From positions 1 through 64,000 of the forward strand of contig JAJCYM010000047.1 of NCBI GenBank assembly GCA_029262895.1: DNA of 64,000 nucleotides, given 5' to 3'. The notes below the pieces were generated by a model. It made no database searches and was not told where the DNA came from. It saw only the letters and a program-made list of their open reading frames with translations. The position numbers were made by a program, and so were the translations under genes. The stretch comes from Roseivirga sp. GTDB taxonomy: Bacteria > Bacteroidota > Bacteroidia > Cytophagales > Cyclobacteriaceae. Below are positions 17,607 to 26,615 of the stretch, piece by piece (the stretch's first letter is position 1; the number at the start of each line of letters is the position of its first letter).

Positions 17607-18524
17607 ATGGCAGTAAAAATCAGATTGGCCCGAAGAGGCCGAAAAAAAATGGCGATGTACGATGTAGTCGTTGCCGATGCAAGAGCACCACGTGATGGTC
17701 GCTTTATTGAAAAGATCGGAACTTATAATCCGAACACAGACCCAGCTTCAATCAATATCGATAACGATAAAGCTTTTGATTGGGTGATGAAAGGAGCTCA
17801 ACCTACAGATACTGTAAAAGCAATGCTTTCTTACAGAGGTGTTATGTTGAGAAAACACTTACAAATTGGTGTAATTAAAGAGGCACTTACTCAGGAGCAA
17901 GCTGATGCGAAACTTGAAGAGTGGGTGAAATCGAAAGAGTCTCAGGTTACTGACAAGGTGGAAACACTTGCGAAAGCCAAGGCGGACGAGAGGAAAGCTA
18001 AGCTTGAGGCAGAAAGAAAAGTGAAAGAAGCAAGAGCCGAGGCAATTGCAGCTAAAAACACTCCTCCTGCTGATGAGACTGAAGAAGTAGCCGATGAAAC
18101 AGAGGCTGTTGCTGAGGGAGAAGTTGTGGAAGCCACAGCAGAGACAACTGAGGCCAGCGAGGAAGCTGCTCCAGTAGAAGAAGCTGTAGCTGAGGAGGCT
18201 CCGGCCGAAGAGGCAAAAACCGCTGAGGAAGCACCGAAAGCAGAAGCCGCTGAAGAACCAGTTGCTGAAGTTGAGGCGCCTGCCGAAGAAGTTGTAGAAG
18301 AGCCTGCTGCTGAAGAGGCCGCACCAGCCGAAGAGGTTGTTGAAGAACCTGTCGCTGAAGAAGCCGCGCCTGCAGAAGAAACGGTTGAAGAACCTGTTGC
18401 TGAAGTAGCAGAGGAAGCACCGGAAGCAGAAGCCGCTGAGGAACCTGAAGTTGCTGCTGAAGAGCCAGCTGCCGAGGAGAAATCAAGCGAAGAGGAAGCT
18501 TCTGAGGAAAAGAAAGAAGACTAA
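17607..18524 (+). CDS. rpsP: 30S ribosomal protein S16 with long acidic C-terminal extension
   Basis: Residues 1-95 are canonical S16 ([43 protein letters not shown]), which helps assemble the 30S 5' domain. Residues about 96-150 form a charged helix ([20 protein letters not shown]). Residues about 153-305 are almost only Glu, Ala, Pro and Val. The total is 305 residues against about 80-90 in E. coli; many Bacteroidota have extensions, but this one is very long. The tail includes three near-identical 15-residue units ([15 protein letters not shown] type) at 18279-18413, so it probably grew by repeat expansion. It is first in rpsP-rimM-trmD-rplS. Confidence 0.95.
   Translation: MAVKIRLARRGRKKMAMYDVVVADARAPRDGRFIEKIGTYNPNTDPASINIDNDKAFDWVMKGAQPTDTVKAMLSYRGVMLRKHLQIGVIKEALTQEQADAKLEEWVKSKESQVTDKVETLAKAKADERKAKLEAERKVKEARAEAIAAKNTPPADETEEVADETEAVAEGEVVEATAETTEASEEAAPVEEAVAEEAPAEEAKTAEEAPKAEAAEEPVAEVEAPAEEVVEEPAAEEAAPAEEVVEEPVAEEAAPAEETVEEPVAEVAEEAPEAEAAEEPEVAAEEPAAEEKSSEEEASEEKKED
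18279..18413 (+). repeat. Three 45-bp coding repeats in the rpsP tail
   Basis: Three consecutive 45-bp units encode [30 protein letters not shown] and [15 protein letters not shown]. Synonymous differences between units show they are not a very recent duplication or an assembly artefact. Confidence 0.75.
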
Positions 18525-18536
18525 ATTCTTTTTGCC

Positions 18537-19067
18537 ATGACGGTTGAAGATTGTTACCAACTAGGTTACATCGTTAAGCCGCACGGACTTAAAGGGGAAG
18601 TCCAGGTCTTTTTAGACGTAGACGATCCTCGGGAATACAGAACATTGGAATCAGTTTTTGTCCTACAAGGGCAGGCGCTGGTTCCTTTTTTTTTGGAATC
18701 AATCTCAGTAAATGCAGACAAGGGCATTGCTAAGTTCGAAGAGATTGACACCATTGATGACGCCAAGAGTTTAAAAGGTCTTGAGCTCTACATGCCGCTG
18801 GACACTCTTCCGGATTTAGAGGAAGGAGAATATTTTGTTCACGAATTGGAGGGTTTTGAGATCTCAGATGTCACCTTGGGTGTAGTAGGGTCGGTTACTG
18901 GGGTTATGGATGCCGGAGCACAACGGCTGATTTCCGTAGAACATTCTTCTGGAAAGGAGATTCTGATTCCCTTTTCGGATGAACTGGTTATGAGCATGGA
19001 CAATGAGAAGAGACAAATTTTCATGAATTTGCCTGAAGGTTTGGTGGAACTGTATCTAAACGATTAG
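18537..19067 (+). CDS. rimM: Ribosome maturation factor RimM
   Basis: RimM binds S19 and assists maturation of the 30S head. The 176-residue protein shows the N-terminal RimM domain ([20 protein letters not shown]) and a C-terminal PRC-barrel part ([30 protein letters not shown]). It lies 12 bp after rpsP and 1 bp before trmD, the usual operon order. Confidence 0.95.
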   Translation: MTVEDCYQLGYIVKPHGLKGEVQVFLDVDDPREYRTLESVFVLQGQALVPFFLESISVNADKGIAKFEEIDTIDDAKSLKGLELYMPLDTLPDLEEGEYFVHELEGFEISDVTLGVVGSVTGVMDAGAQRLISVEHSSGKEILIPFSDELVMSMDNEKRQIFMNLPEGLVELYLND

Positions 19068-19068
19068 T

Positions 19069-19746
19069 ATGAGAATCGATATCATAACGTGCTTACCACG
19101 ACTGTTGGACAGTCCATTTTCGCATTCGATTTTAAAAAGAGCGCAAGACAAGGGACTGGTGGAAGTTGTGGTTCACGATCTCAGAGATTACTCCACAGAT
19201 AAGCAAAAGAGTGTTGATGACTATGCCTTTGGTGGGGGAGCAGGAATGGTGCTTAGTATTGAACCCATTGATGGATGTATTTCCAAACTCAAAGGAGAGC
19301 GAGAATACGATGAAGTCATATATATGAGTCCGGATGGTGAACTTCTGGATCAGAAGATGGCCAATAGACTCTCTATTGGTGGTAACATGATTATTCTCTG
19401 TGGACATTATAAAGGCGTAGACGAACGGGTTAGGGAACACCTAATCACAAAGGAGGTAAGTATTGGTGATTACGTGCTCTCAGGTGGTGAGCTTGGCGCG
19501 GCTGTTTTGGCCGACTCCATAATCCGTTTAATCCCCGGAGTGCTTTCGGATGAGACTTCTGCACTGACCGATACTTTTCAGGATAATTTGGTTGCTCCTC
19601 CGGTTTATACCAGGCCTGCAGATTACAAGGGGTTAATTGTTCCGGAGATTTTGCTTTCGGGTCATGAAAAGAAGATTAACGATTGGCGATACGAGCAGTC
19701 GGTGGAGCGTACAAAAGAAAGAAGGCCTGGGCTTTTGGATGATTGA
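19069..19746 (+). CDS. trmD: tRNA (guanine-37-N1)-methyltransferase
   Basis: TrmD uses S-adenosylmethionine to make m1G37 in tRNAs that read CNN codons and thereby prevents +1 frameshifting. The start [33 protein letters not shown], and the trefoil-knot motif [16 protein letters not shown] are all present; 225 residues is close to the usual 225-255. It follows rimM with 1 bp between. Confidence 0.96.
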   Translation: MRIDIITCLPRLLDSPFSHSILKRAQDKGLVEVVVHDLRDYSTDKQKSVDDYAFGGGAGMVLSIEPIDGCISKLKGEREYDEVIYMSPDGELLDQKMANRLSIGGNMIILCGHYKGVDERVREHLITKEVSIGDYVLSGGELGAAVLADSIIRLIPGVLSDETSALTDTFQDNLVAPPVYTRPADYKGLIVPEILLSGHEKKINDWRYEQSVERTKERRPGLLDD

Positions 19747-19787
19747 AAAATATTTATTCTGCTTAGAGATTATAAAAAGATAATTTC

Positions 19788-19795
19788 TATATTTG
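19788..19795 (+). promoter_or_regulatory. Possible -7 element of a separate rplS promoter
   Basis: TATATTTG matches TAnnTTTG and is followed by GCAGTCC, the same sequence that follows the rpsP -7 element. No clear TTG lies at the expected -33 distance, so this is a weak call. It would give rplS its own transcript in addition to the operon one. Confidence 0.45.
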
Positions 19796-19833
19796 CAGTC
19801 CAATTTTGGAGGCAGGATTTACAGTTAGAGATT

Positions 19834-20193
19834 ATGAGCGATCTGATCAAGTTGATAGAAGACGAAAATAACGAGAGAAGGGCTTCTTTACCCGAATTCG
19901 GTTCAGGTGACACAGTTAATGTTCACGTGAAAATTAAAGAAGGAAATAAAGAAAGAATCCAGCAATATCAAGGCACTGTCCTTCAGAGAAAGAACAGTGG
20001 TTCAAACGGAGAAACTTTCACCGTGAGAAAAATTTCTGGAGGTATTGCGGTAGAAAGAATTTTCCCATTGCTTTCACCTAACCTTGATAAGATTGAGGTG
20101 TTGAGGAGAGGTAAGGTAAGAAGAGCGAAATTGTACTATTTAAGAGGTAAGCAAGGAAAAGCTGCCAGAATAAAAGAGAAGATCAAAAACTAA
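19834..20193 (+). CDS. rplS: 50S ribosomal protein L19
   Basis: L19 sits at the 30S-50S interface. The 119-residue protein has the usual core: [58 protein letters not shown] and the basic C-terminal [17 protein letters not shown]. It is the last gene of the operon and is followed by a strong terminator. Confidence 0.96.
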   Translation: MSDLIKLIEDENNERRASLPEFGSGDTVNVHVKIKEGNKERIQQYQGTVLQRKNSGSNGETFTVRKISGGIAVERIFPLLSPNLDKIEVLRRGKVRRAKLYYLRGKQGKAARIKEKIKN

Positions 20194-20212
20194 GTCTTCT
20201 ACAAAAATATTT

Positions 20213-20237
20213 AAAGCCACGTGATGTGGCTTTTTTT
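20213..20237 (+). terminator. Terminator of the rpsP-rplS operon
   Basis: AAAGCCAC-GTGAT-GTGGCTTT is a perfect 8-bp stem with a 5-base loop followed by a run of T, 19 bp after the rplS stop. Confidence 0.85.
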
Positions 20238-20381
20238 ATGCCCTTATTTTGTTTCATTTGCCGTCTTGACAGAATTAATTGAATCAAACTTCAATAATTC
20301 ACACCTTTACTCAGCCAATAGGCCAATTTGTCACAAAATGCAATTGGGTGCGTTAATTGTAATCACTGGGTTCACAGCAAT

Positions 20382-21152
20382 ATGCCAATAATTCAATTCC
20401 ATAAATATCAAGGTACGGGTAATGACTTCGTCATGATTGATGATCGTGCGCTCAACTTTGATCAAGAAGACTTCTCCTTGATTGAGCAACTTTGTGACCG
20501 AAGATTTGGGATTGGCGCTGATGGTGTCATTTTGATACAAGAGGATTCAGCATCTGATTTTCGCATGGTCTATTTCAATCCTGATGGCTCACAAAGTCTA
20601 TGCGGCAATGGCAGCCGTTGTGCAGTAATGTTTGCCCGGCAGCTTGGCATGATTGATAACGAAGCTACTTTTAGTGCCTTTGATGGACGTCACCAGGCGT
20701 TTATCCAAGACAACATGGTGCATTTGCAACTGCACGATGTGGGTCATGTACATGCCGGGGATGATGAACACTTTATTGATACAGGCTCTCCACATTTAAT
20801 AAAAATTGTAGAGGGCATCGAAGATTTGGATGTGAAAGCTGCTGGCAGCGCAATTCGTTATTCTGAACGGTTCAGAGAAAAGGGCGTTAATATCAACTTC
20901 ATTGAAAAGACCAAAGGAGCCACTAGAATAAGAACATATGAACGAGGTGTGGAGAATGAAACACTTTCATGTGGCACTGGTTGTACAGCTGCAGCATTGA
21001 CCTTGAGTGAATTAGGAGCAACTAGTCCAGTTACATTGAATGCACAGGGAGGTACCTTAAAAGTGTCATTTGAAAAGCATGAAACGGGATTTAAAAATAT
21101 TTTCTTGATAGGCCCTGCCGAAGAAGCATTTAAAGGGCAAATTGAGTTGTGA
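20382..21152 (+). CDS. dapF: Diaminopimelate epimerase
   Basis: DapF converts LL- to meso-diaminopimelate for lysine and peptidoglycan synthesis. I use the ATG at 20382 (MPIIQFHKYQGTGNDFVMID); the longer frame opens at a TTG at 20328 and adds 18 residues without family similarity. The two catalytic cysteines are in LCGNGSRCAV and ETLSCGTGCTAAAL. The length of 256 is normal. The gene stands between the rplS terminator and secA. Confidence 0.94.
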   Translation: MPIIQFHKYQGTGNDFVMIDDRALNFDQEDFSLIEQLCDRRFGIGADGVILIQEDSASDFRMVYFNPDGSQSLCGNGSRCAVMFARQLGMIDNEATFSAFDGRHQAFIQDNMVHLQLHDVGHVHAGDDEHFIDTGSPHLIKIVEGIEDLDVKAAGSAIRYSERFREKGVNINFIEKTKGATRIRTYERGVENETLSCGTGCTAAALTLSELGATSPVTLNAQGGTLKVSFEKHETGFKNIFLIGPAEEAFKGQIEL

Positions 21153-21221
21153 ATTATATGCTGGAATGCTTTCGTTAAGAGCACCTAAGCAATTAACTTT
21201 AGAAGATTTTTATAAAGAGAC

Positions 21222-24200
21222 ATGTCTATAATAAAAGGAGTAGCCAAACTATTCGGAACTAAGTCTGACAGAGACATCAAGGAAGTATCTCCTTATGTAG
21301 CGCAGATCAATGGGATATATGCAGAATTGGCCGATATAAGTGATGATGCGCTACGCGGAAAAACATTAGAAATTAAAGCCAAAATTGCCGAGGATTTAAA
21401 GGTAATTGACGATCAGCTTTCAGATCTACATCAGCAAATATCGGATAATCCGGATCAGGACATCCATCAGAAAGAAGCCATCTTTGACCGAATAGACAAA
21501 CTCGAAAAGGACAGAGATGAGGAACTGGAAGTGGTATTACTGAAAGTGATGCCCGAGGCCTTTGCTGTAGTTAAAGAAACTGCCAGAAGGTTTAAAGATA
21601 ACCATAGTCTTACTGTGGATGCCACCATCATGGATAAGCAGATTGCCGCGGGTGGAGATCATGTGGAAATCAATGGTGAGAGAGCTACATGGCATCATAA
21701 GTGGATAGCCGCTGGAAGCGAAATCACATGGGAGATGCTCCATTATGATGTTCAGCTAATTGGAGGGGTGGTATTGCACCAAGGCAAGATTGCTGAGATG
21801 GCTACAGGTGAGGGTAAAACCCTTGTGGCTACGCTACCAGCCTATTTGAATGCACTTGCGGGTCGGGGTGTTCACGTGATCACGGTGAACAACTATCTGG
21901 CCACGAGAGACTCCGAATGGATGGCCCCTCTTTTCCAGTTCCATGGCTTGACCATCGATTGCATAGATAAATATGAACCCAATTCTGAAGAAAGAAGAGA
22001 GGCCTACAGATGCGATATTATTTACGGCACTAATAATGAGTTTGGCTTTGATTATTTGAGGGATAATATGGCTCGTGAAGAGCAGGACTTGGTTCAAGGT
22101 AAGCATCACTTTGCCATGGTGGATGAGGTAGATTCCGTTTTGATTGATGAGGCGCGAACACCACTTATTATCTCTGGGCCAATCCCGAAAGGTGATGAGC
22201 ATGAGTTTCATGAGTTGAAGCCTCGTATTGCCAAGCTTGTAGATGCACAGAAAAAATTATGTTCTCAGTACTTAAATGAAGCCAAGAAGCTGATTGCTGA
22301 GGGTAACGAAAAAGATGGTGGTCTACCACTTTTCAGAGCATTCCGCGGACTTCCTAAATATAAGCCCCTTATCAAATTTTTGAGTGAGACAGGAATGAAA
22401 CAGGTTCTTCAAAAGACGGAGAACTTTTATCTGCAAGACAGTGCCAAGGCGATGCCCGAGGCTGATGCACCATTGTATTTTACTATTGAAGAAAAGACCA
22501 ACGGGGTCAATCTTACCGAGAACGGTACCGATCTGATTACGGGTGAAGGTGAAGATCCTAACTTCTTTATCCTGACCGATATTGGTGAGGTAGTGGCCAA
22601 CCTGGAGAAGGATGAAGAACTATCTGAGCAGGATAAACTGAAGCAGAAGGAAGAGGCTATTAAGGACTATACGGTAAAAGGACAGAGAATTCACACCGTG
22701 AACCAATTGCTCAAGGCGTACACCATGTTTGAAAAGGACACGGAGTATATTCTGGAAGACAGCAAGGTTAAAATTGTGGATGAGCAAACTGGCCGGGTAA
22801 TGGACGGGCGAAGATATTCTGATGGATTGCATCAAGCGATTGAAGCAAAAGAGAATGTGAAGGTGGAAGATGCCACCCAGACCTACGCCACCATTACATT
22901 ACAGAACTATTTCCGAATGTATCATAAGCTTACAGGAATGACCGGAACAGCGGAAACCGAAGCGGGTGAATTCTGGGAAATCTATAAGTTGGATACGGTG
23001 GTAATTCCTACCAACCGCCCAATAGTTCGGGATGATCGCCAGGACAAGGTTTTTAAGACGGTGCGTGAAAAGTTCAATGCCGTGGTTGATGAAATTGTGG
23101 AACTCACGGGTCAGGGAAGACCAGTGCTTGTGGGTACTACTTCAGTTGAGATTTCCGAATTATTGAGCAGGATGCTCAACCTTAAGAAGATTCAACATCA
23201 GGTTTTGAATGCCAAGCAACACGCCAGGGAGGCAGATGTAGTGGCAGAAGCAGGTAAGCCAGGCACCGTGACCATTGCCACCAACATGGCCGGCCGTGGT
23301 ACGGATATTAAGCTGGCACCAGCTTCAAAGGAAGCCGGAGGTTTGGCCATTATTGGTACCGAACGGCATGAATCAAGGCGGGTTGACCGTCAGCTTCGTG
23401 GACGTTCAGGAAGACAGGGAGATGCAGGTTCCTCTCAATTCTTTGTTTCTTTGGAAGACAACCTTATGCGCCTGTTTGGTTCAGATAGAGTGGCCAAACT
23501 CATGGATAGAATGGGCTTGAAAGAAGGGGAGATGATCCAGCATTCTATGATTACCAAGTCGATAGAAAGGGCTCAGAAAAAGGTAGAAGAAAATAACTTC
23601 GGCATGAGAAAAAGACTGCTGGAGTATGATGATGTTATGAATTCGCAGCGCGAAGTGATCTACGAGCGAAGGAAAAATGCCCTTAAGGGGGAGAGGCTGC
23701 AGCTCGACATCATGAACATGACCTATGACACTTGTGAGGATATCCTCAACGCCACTAAAGAGGGTGAAGACTATGATGGCTTTAAGTTAAGCTGCATAAG
23801 CATCCTTGGTATGGATACCAAGATTGATTCTGATGAATTTATCAAAAGTGATGTACCTACCCTGACCAACGTGCTTTATGAAGAAACCTACGCGAACTAT
23901 CTAAGAAAGAACAAGAGTATTGCGGAGCGAGCAATGCCGCTTATGAAGCACGTTCAGCGTGAGCGCGGTGCCACAATAGAAAAGGTAATAGTGCCTTTTG
24001 TCGATGGCAAAAGGCAGGTAGGTGTGGCTGCACATTTGGAAAAATCCATTGAAACGGAAAATGCTGAATTGATTAAGGCGATGGAAAAGGGAATTACCCT
24101 TGGCACCATCGACATGTCCTGGAAAGAACATTTAAGGGATATGGACGACTTAAAGCAGTCCGTTCAGAATGCTGTTTATGAGCAAAAAGACCCTCTTCTT

Positions 24201-24572
24201 ATTTATAAATTTGAGTCCTTTGAACTCTTTAAAGGGTTTTTATCTAAGGTGAACGAAGACACAGTTTCCTTTCTCGTGAAGGCTGATCTGCCAATTGAAG
24301 ACCCTAATCAAGTTCAGGAAGCCAGACAGAGAAGGTCCAAGGAAGACTATAGTGAAAGCAAGGAAGAGTCCAAATCTGCCTTGGCCGGTCGACAAGACAC
24401 GAGAAACCGACCTCCGGTAGAGAAGGTAGCGCCCATAAAATCAGAGAAAATATATGGCCGGAATGACCGAGTTTCAGTCCAGTATACAGACGGAACGGTA
24501 AAAAAAGACGTTAAATTCAAGCAGGTTGAGGATGATATTTCTCAAAGCAAATGTGTCGTGATTAATGGCTAG
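21222..24572 (+). CDS. secA: Preprotein translocase ATPase SecA
   Basis: The ATPase that drives proteins through SecYEG. At 1,116 residues it is of the long Bacteroidota type (E. coli 901). Visible are Walker A GEGKTLVATLPAYL, the DEVDSVLIDEARTPLI box, the insertion at about residues 60-120 (DQLSDLHQQISDNPDQD...), ATNMAGRGTDIKL and RQLRGRSGRQGDAGSS. The C-terminus ends VSVQYTDGTVKKDVKFKQ...KCVVING in place of the Cys-rich SEC-C zinc motif used for SecB binding in proteobacteria. It overlaps the next lipoprotein gene by 8 bp. Confidence 0.97.
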   Translation: MSIIKGVAKLFGTKSDRDIKEVSPYVAQINGIYAELADISDDALRGKTLEIKAKIAEDLKVIDDQLSDLHQQISDNPDQDIHQKEAIFDRIDKLEKDRDEELEVVLLKVMPEAFAVVKETARRFKDNHSLTVDATIMDKQIAAGGDHVEINGERATWHHKWIAAGSEITWEMLHYDVQLIGGVVLHQGKIAEMATGEGKTLVATLPAYLNALAGRGVHVITVNNYLATRDSEWMAPLFQFHGLTIDCIDKYEPNSEERREAYRCDIIYGTNNEFGFDYLRDNMAREEQDLVQGKHHFAMVDEVDSVLIDEARTPLIISGPIPKGDEHEFHELKPRIAKLVDAQKKLCSQYLNEAKKLIAEGNEKDGGLPLFRAFRGLPKYKPLIKFLSETGMKQVLQKTENFYLQDSAKAMPEADAPLYFTIEEKTNGVNLTENGTDLITGEGEDPNFFILTDIGEVVANLEKDEELSEQDKLKQKEEAIKDYTVKGQRIHTVNQLLKAYTMFEKDTEYILEDSKVKIVDEQTGRVMDGRRYSDGLHQAIEAKENVKVEDATQTYATITLQNYFRMYHKLTGMTGTAETEAGEFWEIYKLDTVVIPTNRPIVRDDRQDKVFKTVREKFNAVVDEIVELTGQGRPVLVGTTSVEISELLSRMLNLKKIQHQVLNAKQHAREADVVAEAGKPGTVTIATNMAGRGTDIKLAPASKEAGGLAIIGTERHESRRVDRQLRGRSGRQGDAGSSQFFVSLEDNLMRLFGSDRVAKLMDRMGLKEGEMIQHSMITKSIERAQKKVEENNFGMRKRLLEYDDVMNSQREVIYERRKNALKGERLQLDIMNMTYDTCEDILNATKEGEDYDGFKLSCISILGMDTKIDSDEFIKSDVPTLTNVLYEETYANYLRKNKSIAERAMPLMKHVQRERGATIEKVIVPFVDGKRQVGVAAHLEKSIETENAELIKAMEKGITLGTIDMSWKEHLRDMDDLKQSVQNAVYEQKDPLLIYKFESFELFKGFLSKVNEDTVSFLVKADLPIEDPNQVQEARQRRSKEDYSESKEESKSALAGRQDTRNRPPVEKVAPIKSEKIYGRNDRVSVQYTDGTVKKDVKFKQVEDDISQSKCVVING

Positions 24573-25095
24573 AATTTTAAATACCATATTATTTATATCC
24601 CTTGCATTTCTACTTGGAGCTGCCAGTTGCAACAAGAAGGCAATTCCTGTTAAAAGCAATGTGCAAGTCACTGATTTATCAGATGACCTTTCAAAGTATC
24701 GACCCAAATATGAGGCGCCAAAAGACGCGCTGAATAGCGATGGGCAAGAAGTGATTCAAAATGAACCACTTGTTTCCGAATATGATATCTCTGAAAAACT
24801 TAATGTGGTTCTGGATACCGTTGCGGCAAGAAACAAGGTGTTGGGCCTTCTCCAGGGATATACCATCTTAGTCTATTCAGGAAACTCACGGACGGAAGCA
24901 GACCGAATTAGAAACCGGCTTTATGACATTGCAGGTGGGGAGCAAGTACCTCCTTTGCAATATGTGCTGCCCACTTATTTTGTGAAAATAGGCCAGTTCC
25001 ATGAGCAAATTGAAGCTCAACCACTCTATTTGAAGATAAGATCTTACTATCCGGACGCCACCATTGTTCCTGAGAAATTCGAGGCAAAGCAATGA
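24565..25095 (+). CDS. Lipoprotein with a SPOR-like C-terminal domain
   Basis: A 176-residue lipoprotein (signal MARILNTILFISLAFLLGA, lipobox AASC). After an acidic linker, about residues 97-175 (GYTILVYSGNSRTEADRIR, PTYFVKIGQFHEQIEAQPL) resemble a SPOR domain: an opening strand, a helix with spaced Ala/Arg, then YFVKIG. SPOR domains bind denuded peptidoglycan at division sites. The match is by pattern only. It overlaps secA by 8 bp and the next gene by 4 bp, so the three are translationally coupled. Confidence 0.65.
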   Translation: MARILNTILFISLAFLLGAASCNKKAIPVKSNVQVTDLSDDLSKYRPKYEAPKDALNSDGQEVIQNEPLVSEYDISEKLNVVLDTVAARNKVLGLLQGYTILVYSGNSRTEADRIRNRLYDIAGGEQVPPLQYVLPTYFVKIGQFHEQIEAQPLYLKIRSYYPDATIVPEKFEAKQ

Positions 25096-26300
25096 GCACA
25101 ATAGCCAAGGTTAAATCATTGGCACGCGAGTATGCTCCTGGTATTGTAGAAATCAGAAGACATATTCATGCCAATCCTGAACTTTCATATAAGGAGTTCG
25201 AGACTGCGAAGTATGTAGCGGACCAGCTTAGACAAATAGGCCTGGAGCCGAAGGAAGGCATTGCGGAGACTGGCATTATCGCCTTGATAGAAGGGAGGAA
25301 CCCAGGCAAAAAGGTGATCGCTCTTAGGGGTGATATGGACGCCTTACCTATTCAGGAAGCGAACGATGTTTCTTATAAATCTCAGAACTCCGGTGTTATG
25401 CATGCCTGTGGGCATGATGTGCATACGGCTTCACTGTTGGGTGTGGCCAGGATACTTAATGAGATCAAGGACGAATTTGAGGGTACAGTCAAACTGATTT
25501 TTCAGCCAGGGGAAGAAAAGAATCCGGGAGGTGCCTCTTTGATGATCAAAGAAGGAGTACTTGAAAACCCCAGTCCCGCCAGTATTTTCGGCCAACATGT
25601 AATGCCGTTTATTCCTACCGGTAAGGTTGGGTTTAGGGAAGGAATGTATATGGCCAGTGCTGATGAGATTTATATGACAATCAAGGGCAAGGGCGGACAC
25701 GCAGCTCTACCCGAAAAAGTGATTGATCCCGTGTTAATCACCTCGCACATTATCATTGCCCTGCAGCAGATCGTCAGCAGAAATGCCAACCCAAAGTTGC
25801 CGACAGTGCTTTCGTTTGGAAAAGTAATAGCAAATGGTGCGACTAATGTCATTCCCGATGAAGTTAAGGTAGAAGGCACTTTTCGAGCCCTAGATGAAGC
25901 TTGGCGAGCAGATGCCCATGCAAAGATGAAGAAAATGGCAGAGTCCATTGCCGAGGGCATGGGAGGTATTTGTGAGTTTGAGATATCCAAAGGCTATCCT
26001 TTCCTTACCAATGATCCTAAGACTACTGGCGCAACCAGGTTAGCTGCTGAGGAATATCTGGGTGTAGAAAACGTAATGGATTTGGATCTATGGATGGGTG
26101 CCGAGGACTTTGCTTACTATAGCCATGAAATTCCAGCCTGTTTTTATCGACTCGGCACTGGTAATGAAGCCAAAGACACCTGCCATGGTGTACACACACC
26201 TAACTTCAATATCGATGAGGATGCCCTGGAAATAGGTATCGGTTTGATGAGCTGGATTGCTTTGGAAGAACTGCGTAGCCCTGGAGAATCATTGGAATAG
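25092..26300 (+). CDS. M20-family amidohydrolase (N-acyl-L-amino acid amidohydrolase type)
   Basis: A cytoplasmic binuclear metal hydrolase of the M20D subfamily, 402 residues, with no signal peptide. Metal ligands lie in LRGDMDALPI, HACGHDVHTAS (Cys and His), FQPGEEKNPGGASLM (Glu) and the C-terminal DTCHGVHTPNFNIDE. The dimerisation/lid domain runs from about residue 190 (IKGKGGHAALPEKVIDPVL). Relatives remove acyl groups from N-acyl amino acids or hippurate. Substrate cannot be read from sequence. Start overlaps the upstream stop (ATGA). Confidence 0.88.
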   Translation: MSTIAKVKSLAREYAPGIVEIRRHIHANPELSYKEFETAKYVADQLRQIGLEPKEGIAETGIIALIEGRNPGKKVIALRGDMDALPIQEANDVSYKSQNSGVMHACGHDVHTASLLGVARILNEIKDEFEGTVKLIFQPGEEKNPGGASLMIKEGVLENPSPASIFGQHVMPFIPTGKVGFREGMYMASADEIYMTIKGKGGHAALPEKVIDPVLITSHIIIALQQIVSRNANPKLPTVLSFGKVIANGATNVIPDEVKVEGTFRALDEAWRADAHAKMKKMAESIAEGMGGICEFEISKGYPFLTNDPKTTGATRLAAEEYLGVENVMDLDLWMGAEDFAYYSHEIPACFYRLGTGNEAKDTCHGVHTPNFNIDEDALEIGIGLMSWIALEELRSPGESLE

Positions 26301-26426
26301 AATCTAGTTTCAAAACGCTCATCATCACTTAGGCCGGTGCGAAACGAACCAGCAATACAGCAGAACTGAAAGCTAAGTATTTACTGTCTAAAAATGATTG
26401 AAACCATTGGTCCTGTTGAGGCATCA

Positions 26427-26541
26427 ATAGCCCAGGGTTTAAACCCTGGGCTAACAAGAAACGACTTCCAAAATCGTTTGAACGATTTGATAAGCTCCAG
26501 ACCACCCGAATCATCTGGTCACTTTAAGTGACCAGATGATT
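26427..26541. repeat. Cluster of three REP-like palindromes
   Basis: The stretch 26301-26615 holds no gene. It contains three palindromes in 115 bp. The first is a perfect 26-mer with half-site TAGCCCAGGGTTT (26427-26452). The second is AAATCGTT-TG-AACGATTT (26471-26488). The third has 16-bp arms, AATCATCTGGTCACTT, around a single T (26509-26541). The third is related to a palindrome at 52190-52220. Such elements are often spread by RAYT transposases, and one is encoded at 49385-49930. They may also act as terminators or attenuators after the M20 gene. Confidence 0.6.
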
Positions 26542-26561
26542 GGTCAGTATAGTACACAAAC

Positions 26562-26595
26562 AAAAAGGCCCTGACGGTTTCGCCAAGGCCTTTCA
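26562..26595 (-). terminator. Terminator of the Na/Pi cotransporter gene
   Basis: On the minus strand AAAGGCC...GGGCCTTTTTG forms a stem around CGAAACCG, ending in a T run, about 20 bp beyond the cotransporter stop. Confidence 0.65.
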
Positions 26596-26615
26596 CTTTA
26601 TTGTGCGATCAAATT

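Noticed and set aside
18052-18486. 144-codon minus-strand frame rich in Leu and Gln
   Set aside because: It is the antisense of the GAA/GCT-rich tail of rpsP; such codons read backwards give long Leu/Gln frames. Not a gene.
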